Shown here piece after piece: positions 53,293 through 60,185 of a DNA stretch of 64,000 nt. The stretch comes from Arthrobacter sp. C9C5 (GTDB lineage: Bacteria; Actinomycetota; Actinomycetes; Actinomycetales; Micrococcaceae). How positions within the stretch are numbered: position 1 is the first letter of the stretch; every line of letters starts with the position of its first letter. The notes beneath the pieces are model-generated. The model searched no databases. It had not been told where the DNA came from and worked only from the letters and a program-made list of their open reading frames with translations. Location of the stretch: assembly GCF_013359735.1 (NCBI RefSeq), contig NZ_JABFMX010000017.1:1-64000 (forward strand), read 5' to 3'. The position numbers were made by a program, and so were the translations under genes.

Positions 53293-55149
53293 TCAGTCGG
53301 TCGGCGCAGTTTCGACCGGGGGTCCGACGGGCGTGACCCGGGGCCACACGCGGCAGGCGACCTCCGCGAGGTGACGCGCTCGGTTTTGAATCGAGGCCTC
53401 ATCCCAGGACTCCGATGAAGCCAGTGGCTTGTTGAGCTGAAGGCTTGACTGCAATGCGAACTCGGGGCGCTTGACGTCCCACCCGAAGTTTGAAACTCCT
53501 TGATTGAACCGGGACGTCACGAGAGTGAGATTGCCGATTCGGTGAGCGGCGGAATGACGCTGCTGCGTGGCTAGCTCGAGCTGCGCTGGGTCCACGATGT
53601 CCAGGGGCCAATGAGTTTGCCATGAGGAGGGCAAGATATGTTCAATCTGCAGTTGCTCGTAGTCAAACGTCGCCGGCTCTGTGCGAGGGTTCTCGAACTG
53701 GAGGTGCTTGTCGATTGCACCCAGAACGAGGCGGATCCGCTCCTGAGTAAACGAGTTGTAGAACTTGTTGTTGGCGAAGGCTTCGGCGACGTCGTCATCG
53801 GTCGGCCAAGCTAATCCCTGGGAAGTGGAACTCAGAAAAGCAGTGACCGCGTCAGAAATATTGTGCCCTTCCATCTGCGCGGCTTGCGCGGACTTCAGCA
53901 CATCCACAAAAAACGTGCCATATCCCCTGGTGTTTGCCCCTGTGATCATGCGACGCATCACCCAGGACTCGATCGCTCCCACGACGACCTCGTGATCAGA
54001 GAGCGGGAGTACGTCGCTCGGAAGAGTGCGAAGCCATAAGAGAAGAGGCACTGCAGTCGAAACACGAATCCGGTCGAGCCGAGTGTAGACCTGCGCCAAA
54101 ATCGCCGACTCTGCTTGTCCTGGATGGTAGATGGTGCTGTACGCCGCAGCGTATTCGCTAAGTTCCTTGAGCACAGGCTCGGTAGCTCTGTTGTTGGCCG
54201 CCAAGTACGCACGTACCTGGCCATAAAGGTGACCGATAGCAGCTTCCTGCCCCGACACAGCGGTCAGCCAGGCGGACAGGAGCACGTCCCGGCGTCCACG
54301 GGCAGCGTGTCCAGTACCCACCGTCGTCTTCCACCATGCTTCGTCCAGGGGAGCCCAGTACCTGTCATACAGCGTCTCGAGCTCCCCTTCGCCACGGAGA
54401 TCGCCGCGAAGGAACAGCAGGTTCTTCACTAGGTCGGTCGCTGATAGCGGGGTCTGACGCCCATTGAGCACCTCGAAGATAACCTGAGCGTCGTCATTGT
54501 CTTCGAGGTCAATGACTACAAGTTTGAACAGACCCAAGAACGTATCGACGATGGCATCCAGCAGTTCACCATCCGGCGCCGCATCGACTGCAGCGCGTGT
54601 CTGATCCGCAAAGAACTTTCGTGCCGAGAGATAGAGGTGCCCGTTGCTGGAAGGACTATCATCTGACACGGCGTCGGGCCAAACCTCGCGGTCTTTACGT
54701 CTGGGCCACAGCTTGTACTGGTCCAGGGGCTCAGTCGCCACATCCGAAGGGTTCTTGATCAGTCTCCGCATTTGAGACGCTCGCGGGGAGGCCTTTTCCT
54801 GGAGGACGTCGAGGATTCCGCGGGCGAGCAGCTGCAGTGTCGTCAGGCGCTGCTGCCCGTCGATAACGGCCCGCTGGTCCACACCGCCGGTCGACGACGG
54901 CAGCTGCTCACAAACAATCGCTCCCAAGAAATGCGGTGTCACATTTTTGTCGGCGCTGGCCCTGGAGTCACCAAGGGCGTCGGCTTGACGACGGGCTTTG
55001 TGTAGCCGTTCCGCAGCCGACAAGAGGTCCTCATGGAGCAGTCGCCATTGGCCTTCGCGGGTCCACTCGTAGTCCCGCTGGAAAGTCGGAATCACATACC
55101 TACGCTCTAAGCCCAAAACTGATTTCAAAGCGTAAGTATCGGCCTGCAA
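53293..55149 (-). CDS. DUF262/DUF1524 fused protein (GmrSD-type modification-dependent nuclease)
   Basis: I start at the TTG at 55149 (MQADTYALKSVLGLERRYVIPTFQRDYEW), where the family begins; the open frame runs to 55281 but without a binding site. The 618-residue protein has the ParB-like DUF262 domain with PTFQRDYEW near residue 20 and VIDGQQRLTTLQ near 95 (the DGQQR motif), a long helical middle, and a C-terminal DUF1524 HNH nuclease with LQIEHILPSSWQTHWP near 503-518. This is the fused form of GmrS and GmrD, type IV enzymes that cleave glucosylated hydroxymethylcytosine DNA. It would target phages with modified bases. It has no adjacent partner of the same kind. Confidence 0.88.
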   Translation of the reverse strand: MQADTYALKSVLGLERRYVIPTFQRDYEWTREGQWRLLHEDLLSAAERLHKARRQADALGDSRASADKNVTPHFLGAIVCEQLPSSTGGVDQRAVIDGQQRLTTLQLLARGILDVLQEKASPRASQMRRLIKNPSDVATEPLDQYKLWPRRKDREVWPDAVSDDSPSSNGHLYLSARKFFADQTRAAVDAAPDGELLDAIVDTFLGLFKLVVIDLEDNDDAQVIFEVLNGRQTPLSATDLVKNLLFLRGDLRGEGELETLYDRYWAPLDEAWWKTTVGTGHAARGRRDVLLSAWLTAVSGQEAAIGHLYGQVRAYLAANNRATEPVLKELSEYAAAYSTIYHPGQAESAILAQVYTRLDRIRVSTAVPLLLWLRTLPSDVLPLSDHEVVVGAIESWVMRRMITGANTRGYGTFFVDVLKSAQAAQMEGHNISDAVTAFLSSTSQGLAWPTDDDVAEAFANNKFYNSFTQERIRLVLGAIDKHLQFENPRTEPATFDYEQLQIEHILPSSWQTHWPLDIVDPAQLELATQQRHSAAHRIGNLTLVTSRFNQGVSNFGWDVKRPEFALQSSLQLNKPLASSESWDEASIQNRARHLAEVACRVWPRVTPVGPPVETAPTD

Positions 55150-55311
55150 CGTTCCCCCTGATTGAGAAATTTGAGTGGAAGAGAATCTCGTGACGACTCT
55201 AAAGCCCAGAGCGGGCCAAGGTGGGCTGGGCTCGCGTAGTTCGGCCAAATTGCACTTGACCCTAGAAAATCTGCGCATCAACGAGCAGGAACGTTTGGGT
55301 AACTTGCGAGG

Positions 55312-55551
55312 TTAGTTGTAACTACGATCTGCCATCCATCGTGCGAAATCGGACCACATGAACTCGTTTTTGGAGCAGTCACGCCGCCCGAAGTCCCAGA
55401 ACTCGAGTGCCAGAGCGGCTGCGTGGTGGCTTACGTGCAGGTACTGACCGCCGCCCCAGGGACGCAGGTCGCCCGCATCCGCCGGTATGTGTTTTTCCAT
55501 GTCCGGTGCGTCGACGCAGTCCTCTTCCCAACAGCCAGAGCGACGCCGCAA
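55312..55551 (-). CDS. Small hypothetical protein or gene remnant
   Basis: The frame from a TTG at 55551 gives 79 residues (MRRRSGCWEEDCVDAPDMEKHIPADAGDLRP...). The same frame remains open upstream to about 55655 with GFPLLDLVLGAIDDGAGLRRR, but without a start codon, so this may be the tail of a decayed gene. The sequence is balanced and Trp-rich (WDFGRRD, FMWSDFARWMAD), unlike random GC-rich sequence. No family recognised. Confidence 0.35.
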   Translation of the reverse strand: MRRRSGCWEEDCVDAPDMEKHIPADAGDLRPWGGGQYLHVSHHAAALALEFWDFGRRDCSKNEFMWSDFARWMADRSYN

Positions 55552-55695
55552 GCCGGCGCCGTCGTCAATCGCGCCGAGGACGAGATCTAACAGCGGAAAG
55601 CCTCGTATGAGATGAAACGGTAAACCGTCGGAGCTACTTAGTACAAAGAAGATTCAATAGTTAAATCGGTCCACGATATACAACATGGGGGAGAA

Positions 55696-56682
55696 ATGAC
55701 TGTTAGTACGACGGCAAAGAAGGCCCGATGGTGGGACGGCGACCCGACCCAGCGGTACTGGATGGAGCTCGTGAGTCGTCCCAATTGGGGGACTGAGCTG
55801 ATCTCCCCTGACGAAGGCAGATACAGCCACATGTGGGATGTCCGGGAGGGCGATGTGGTTTTCCACTGGCTCGGAGTTAGCTACGCCGGGGCTGGCAAGT
55901 CCGGAATTTACGGCCACTCCGTTGTGGTTGGTCGGCCGCAGGCAGCTCCGGAGAATCAGTGGCGCAGCACCACAGGACCTGGCGTTCGGGTTCCATTGGG
56001 CGATTTTGTTCCCGCTGACCCGCTCCTGTTGCGCGAGCTGGAGGATAGCGCTGGCGAGATCGGCGCAGTGAAGGATCAGCTCATCAATGACTATGGCGCG
56101 CCCATCTACTTCCCGTTTCAGGACGGTAGTGGGGGATTCCGTCCGAGGGAGGCTTATCTGGCGAAGGTGCCGCGGGCCCTCGTGGACATCATCGCAGGGT
56201 TGCGGCCCGAAAGTGATTGGGGCGGGTCTGCTCAGCCGCTCGTGAGTCCTCAGCAGGCCGGAGGCCAGAACGGAGTGAAGGAGACTTACGCGGGCTTCTG
56301 TGCTGACCCAGTGTTGAAGAAGGCAATTGAAATGCAAGCGGTTCACCAAGCGAAGGCACACTACTCGGCTGCCGGTTACAGCGTCGAAGATGTTGGTGCG
56401 CACAAGTCTTACGACCTGCGAGTCATCCGGGGCGATGAGGTCCGGCACGTGGAAGTGAAGGGCTCTCAGGGCCATGTCCAGAAGGTCATTCTCACGCGCA
56501 ATGAGGTAACCCACGCGAACGACTACGATCGAACGGACTTGGTCGTCGTCGCTGACATTGAGTGGGAGCGTCGTTTGGATGGCTCGATCGCTACGGGGAA
56601 CGGCGTTATGAGCGTGTACCCGGATTGGCGACCGTCGCCCGAGAACCTCAAGCCACTGAGTTTCGAGTACTTCCTAGACTAA
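55696..56682 (+). CDS. EVE domain plus DUF3883 protein
   Basis: The ATG has GGGGGAGAA upstream. In the 328-residue protein, residues about 10-150 form an EVE domain (RYWMELVSRPNWGTELISPDEGRYSHMWDVREGDVVFHWLGVSYAGAGKSGIYGHSVVVG), a PUA-like fold that reads modified bases in DNA or RNA. Residues about 205-315 form DUF3883 (KKAIEMQAVHQAKAHYSAAGYSVEDVGAHKSYDLRVIRGDEVRHVEVKGSQGHVQKVILTRNEVTHA), which has a restriction-endonuclease-like core with D-R-E-V-K (E252-V-K). The pairing of a base reader and a nuclease suggests a type IV-like restriction role. It precedes the methyltransferase operon. Confidence 0.85.
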   Translation: MTVSTTAKKARWWDGDPTQRYWMELVSRPNWGTELISPDEGRYSHMWDVREGDVVFHWLGVSYAGAGKSGIYGHSVVVGRPQAAPENQWRSTTGPGVRVPLGDFVPADPLLLRELEDSAGEIGAVKDQLINDYGAPIYFPFQDGSGGFRPREAYLAKVPRALVDIIAGLRPESDWGGSAQPLVSPQQAGGQNGVKETYAGFCADPVLKKAIEMQAVHQAKAHYSAAGYSVEDVGAHKSYDLRVIRGDEVRHVEVKGSQGHVQKVILTRNEVTHANDYDRTDLVVVADIEWERRLDGSIATGNGVMSVYPDWRPSPENLKPLSFEYFLD

Positions 56683-56759
56683 AGCTCGTTCTGTTGCGAC
56701 TCGCCGCTGGGCGACGGGGTGCCCGATCGAGCGCCGGGCACCCCGGGTTGCGACCGGGG

Positions 56760-57011
56760 CTAGGGGGCGGTCCGCTTCAGGGTTGGAAAGGCAGCGTATA
56801 TCGCCGCCAGCATGTCTCGGGCACCGGATTCAGTAAACTGGATCTGCTGGCTGGCTTTCCCAGGCATCGCCCGCTCAGCCGACCCGTACGTCGCAATGTG
56901 CAGGAGGACTTCGCCGTCCACACCCGAGACTGTCTGAAACGTACATATGGACTCAGTCTTATGCGGCTGGATGCCGCTTGAACTTCGAGTCACTGCCTGA
57001 ATCTTCACCAT
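56760..57011 (-). CDS. Small conserved protein divergent from the methyltransferase operon
   Basis: This 83-residue protein begins at the ATG at 57011, with AGGGTCAACCC upstream: MVKIQAVTRSSSGIQPHKTE, then CTFQTVSGVDGEVLLHIATYGSAERAMPGKASQQIQFTESGARDMLAAIYAAFPTLK. The middle and end follow a beta-rich, then helical pattern. I recall similar small proteins beside methyltransferase/GHKL/Z1 systems, but have no name for them. It may regulate or be part of the system; it shares a 171-base divergent promoter region with it. Confidence 0.6.
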   Translation of the reverse strand: MVKIQAVTRSSSGIQPHKTESICTFQTVSGVDGEVLLHIATYGSAERAMPGKASQQIQFTESGARDMLAAIYAAFPTLKRTAP

Positions 57012-57182
57012 GGGTTGACCCTAGCGTGTGCTTGCTCGCATCCGACGCCGATGCGAGGGCAAGTCGAGATGGATAGCGCAGTTCTGTCAGTGGCTCGTAG
57101 TAGATTTATCTGGCTGGCTGCAGGGCCAACGCGTGTATGGGCGATCGCAAGATCGCCTTCGGGACTCTGGAGGATTATTCTG

Positions 57183-58664
57183 TTGGGATCGATACCGATC
57201 GTCGATATTTTTGCGGGGCCCGGTGGGCTTGGCGAAGGCTTCGGAGCCCTAACGCTCAACGGCGGCAATGTTTTTGAGTCCGTCGCTGCCATAGAGATGG
57301 AGTCCTCGGCTCATTCGACCTTGACACTTCGCCACGCATTCCGGGACTTGGACAGACGAGGGCGCGTTCCAAATGTCTACTATCGTTTCGCTCGCGGCGA
57401 GGTCGAATACCAAGCATTGTGGGATGACCCGGAGATGGGGGCCGCACTGGATCGGGCTTCCAAGCGGGTTCATCGGCTCGAACTTGGGGAAGACACCCGC
57501 GCGGAGTCGGATGCTCTGATCAAAGAGACTCTTCAGGGAGAAGACAATTGGGTCCTTGTTGGAGGCCCTCCTTGCCAGGCATACTCCCTCGTGGGGCGTT
57601 CCAGACGAGCCAACGACGAGGCGTTCGAGGAAGACAAGAAGCACTTTCTCTACCGCGAGTACCTCCACATCATTACGACCTTCCTGCCGTCGGTCTTTGT
57701 CATGGAGAACGTCAAGGGACTTTTGTCGTCTACCCATGGTGGTCAGCCCATGTTCGAGCGCATCCTCGATGACCTTCGCAACATAGGTGGCGAGGCGGAG
57801 TACGAGATCTTTTCCCTGACAAAGCCCGGGTCGCCGGAGACTCTGAACCCCAAGGACTTCATCATCAGAGCCGAAGAATTCGGTGTACCTCAACAGCGGC
57901 ACAGGGTCATCCTCCTCGGAATCCGGAAAGACCTCGGCCGTAAGCCAAGGACACTCGTACGCGCTGACACGCAAGTGACTGTGCGGGACGCGATTCACGA
58001 CATGCCTGCGATTCGCTCGCGAATATCGAAGGGAATCGACTCGGCAGCCAATTGGGTATCTCTGCGCGCTGATGCCAACGATGCTCTGGCAGACGATGGC
58101 ATTGCTGCGCTTACGTATCTGAACGACCCCGGGCCGCTCAGTAATGACTTCATCCACACCGCTCCGAAGAGGAGCAATGCGGAGGGCGCTGCGGCCAAAT
58201 TCCGTAGCTGGATAGAAGACACCAGGCTGGGAGGCTTCGCTGGTCATGTATCTCGAGGGCACATGGCATCTGACTTGCAGAGGTATTTCTTCGCTTCCGC
58301 ATTCGCTCTGAAGCACGGACGTTCACCGGTCTTGTCTGATTTCTCCGAGGGGCTCACTCCGAATCATCAGAGCGCCAGAAGCGAAAAGAAGTCTTTCGCC
58401 GACCGGTTCAAGGTTCAAGTCTGGGACAAGCCTTCCTCGACTGTGGTCTCACACATCGCAAAGGATGGGCACTACTACATTCATCCCGATCCTTGCCAGA
58501 TGCGAAGCCTGTCCATTCGAGAAGCTGCTAGGCTCCAGTCTTTTCCGGACAACTACGTATTTCTTGGGAATCGGACGCAGCAATACACGCAAGTCGGCAA
58601 CGCAGTGCCGCCATACCTGGCGCACCAGATTGCCAAGATAGTCTCAGAGCTGGTAGCTAAGTAA
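57183..58664 (+). CDS. DNA (cytosine-5-)-methyltransferase
   Basis: The start is a TTG at 57183 (MGSIPIVDIFAGPGGLGEGF), with GGAGG nine bases upstream; a longer frame from 57015 lacks support. The 493-residue protein has motif I DIFAGPGGLG near 8-17, motif IV GGPPCQAYSLVGR near 127-139 with the catalytic Cys131, motif VI FVMENVKGLL near 172-181, motif VIII PQQRHRVILLGIR near 236-248, motif IX RLQSFPDNY near 452 and motif X QVGNAVPPYLA near 469. The variable region between motifs VIII and IX is the target-recognition segment. It would methylate a specific site to protect self DNA. It is first in a co-directional four-gene defence operon. Confidence 0.92.
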   Translation: MGSIPIVDIFAGPGGLGEGFGALTLNGGNVFESVAAIEMESSAHSTLTLRHAFRDLDRRGRVPNVYYRFARGEVEYQALWDDPEMGAALDRASKRVHRLELGEDTRAESDALIKETLQGEDNWVLVGGPPCQAYSLVGRSRRANDEAFEEDKKHFLYREYLHIITTFLPSVFVMENVKGLLSSTHGGQPMFERILDDLRNIGGEAEYEIFSLTKPGSPETLNPKDFIIRAEEFGVPQQRHRVILLGIRKDLGRKPRTLVRADTQVTVRDAIHDMPAIRSRISKGIDSAANWVSLRADANDALADDGIAALTYLNDPGPLSNDFIHTAPKRSNAEGAAAKFRSWIEDTRLGGFAGHVSRGHMASDLQRYFFASAFALKHGRSPVLSDFSEGLTPNHQSARSEKKSFADRFKVQVWDKPSSTVVSHIAKDGHYYIHPDPCQMRSLSIREAARLQSFPDNYVFLGNRTQQYTQVGNAVPPYLAHQIAKIVSELVAK

Positions 58665-58697
58665 GGATCGGGATTGATTGGGGGAGTGACTGCAACG

Positions 58698-60185
58698 ATG
58701 CATGCCACTGAATGGGATATCGTCCAACCGAGTGCGAGTCCCGTTTTTGAAGCACTTCGAGCATTCGGCTACACACCGGAGACGTCCATCGCGGATCTGG
58801 TCGACAATAGTATCGCTGCGAAGGCGAAGAACGTTCACATCGCGTTTGTCTGGAATGATGGCGACGCCTACATCGTCATCAAAGACGACGGTGAAGGCAT
58901 GAGTGAGCAGGCACTTGTTGATGCGATGCGGTTGGGAAGCCAGAGCCCAGTCGTGGAGCGCAAAAAAGGAGATCTGGGCCGCTTTGGGCTGGGACTGAAG
59001 ACCGCATCGATTGCTCAGGCTCGAGAGTTCTCCGTTGTCACCTCCAATGCGAAGGGCAAGGAAGCCGCGGTCCGCCGCTGGAACCTCGATGAAGTCCAAG
59101 AGACAGGCGAGTGGCGCTTGAGAAATTCGCTCCCAATCCAAGCGCTCGATGACATTGCCTTTTCGGAAACGGGAACTGCGATCATATGGACAAAATGTGA
59201 TCGCCTAATCGGAGATCCGGCAACCGGATCCCACATGACCAAGGCCCAGTTCCTAAGAGTTGCCGACACCGTGTCCCACCACCTGGCGATGACATTCCAC
59301 CGATTCTTGGAATCTCCCCGACGCCTAAGAATCTATGTAAATGGATCTGAAGTCCTACCCTGGGATCCATTTCTTACGGATAACGCCTCAACATACTCAC
59401 CGGGCAAGGAGAATTTGCCGATGCACGGGCACGCCATCGGCGTCACACCCTACGTCCTTCCGCACAAGAGCAAACTTGAGGGCGAAGAGCACAGGAGGGC
59501 GGCGGGTGTCTACGGGTGGAACGCACACCAGGGCTTCTATGTATACCGAGAGGATCGACTCCTCGTCGCGGGCAGCTGGTTGGGCGTCGGCGGGATGAAG
59601 GAGGAACACTCCAAACTTGCCCGCATAGCCCTGGACATACCGGTCGCTTTGGACCACATGTGGCAGGTCGATGTAAGGAAGTCACAGGTACGCCCGCCTG
59701 CATCAATCGTGCGAGATCTCGAAAGGATAGGACGCGCAACCAAAGCGAAAGCTCAGGAGGTCTACCGCTTCCGGGGAAAGATGGAGGCCGCGAGGTCGTC
59801 TCAGAAGTTTGTCTTTGCTTGGCTGCAGCACAAGGACCGAGACAATAACATTTCCTATCGCGTCAACCGCGACAACCCTGTCGTACGTCAATGCCTAGAG
59901 ACGGGCAAAGCCAATGCGGCGCAGATTGAGCAGCTTTTACGATTTGTTGAAGAAACTGTGCCGCTGACCCAAATCGCCGTCCACCTGGCCAGTTCTTTGG
60001 AATCCTCACAGCAACCATTTGAGGAGGACACGAAGGGCCTGCGGGAGCTTCTCCAGTTCTCCTTTGACCGTATGCTCACCAGCGGCGCAACTGGCGAGCA
60101 AGTTCTCGACGTATTAGCGAGAGCCGAACCCTTCTCCCTGCACCCAGGCATCGTCGCCGCATTCCAAGAAAGCATGAACTCATGA
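58698..60185 (+). CDS. MORC/MutL-like GHKL ATPase
   Basis: I start at the ATG at 58698 (MHATEWDIVQPSASPVFEALRAFGYTPETSIADLVDNSI), with GGGGGAG upstream; TTG 58674 and GTG 58686 are alternatives. The 495-residue protein has the N box ADLVDNSIAA near 33-42, G1 box IKDDGEGMSEQAL near 60-73 and G2 box GRFGLGLKTASIAQA near 94-108 of Hsp90/MutL/MORC-type ATPases, followed by an S5-like domain. In the restriction systems described for MORC homologues, this ATPase is thought to drive DNA looping or loading. It overlaps the Z1 gene by four bases (ATGA). Confidence 0.88.
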   Translation: MHATEWDIVQPSASPVFEALRAFGYTPETSIADLVDNSIAAKAKNVHIAFVWNDGDAYIVIKDDGEGMSEQALVDAMRLGSQSPVVERKKGDLGRFGLGLKTASIAQAREFSVVTSNAKGKEAAVRRWNLDEVQETGEWRLRNSLPIQALDDIAFSETGTAIIWTKCDRLIGDPATGSHMTKAQFLRVADTVSHHLAMTFHRFLESPRRLRIYVNGSEVLPWDPFLTDNASTYSPGKENLPMHGHAIGVTPYVLPHKSKLEGEEHRRAAGVYGWNAHQGFYVYREDRLLVAGSWLGVGGMKEEHSKLARIALDIPVALDHMWQVDVRKSQVRPPASIVRDLERIGRATKAKAQEVYRFRGKMEAARSSQKFVFAWLQHKDRDNNISYRVNRDNPVVRQCLETGKANAAQIEQLLRFVEETVPLTQIAVHLASSLESSQQPFEEDTKGLRELLQFSFDRMLTSGATGEQVLDVLARAEPFSLHPGIVAAFQESMNS

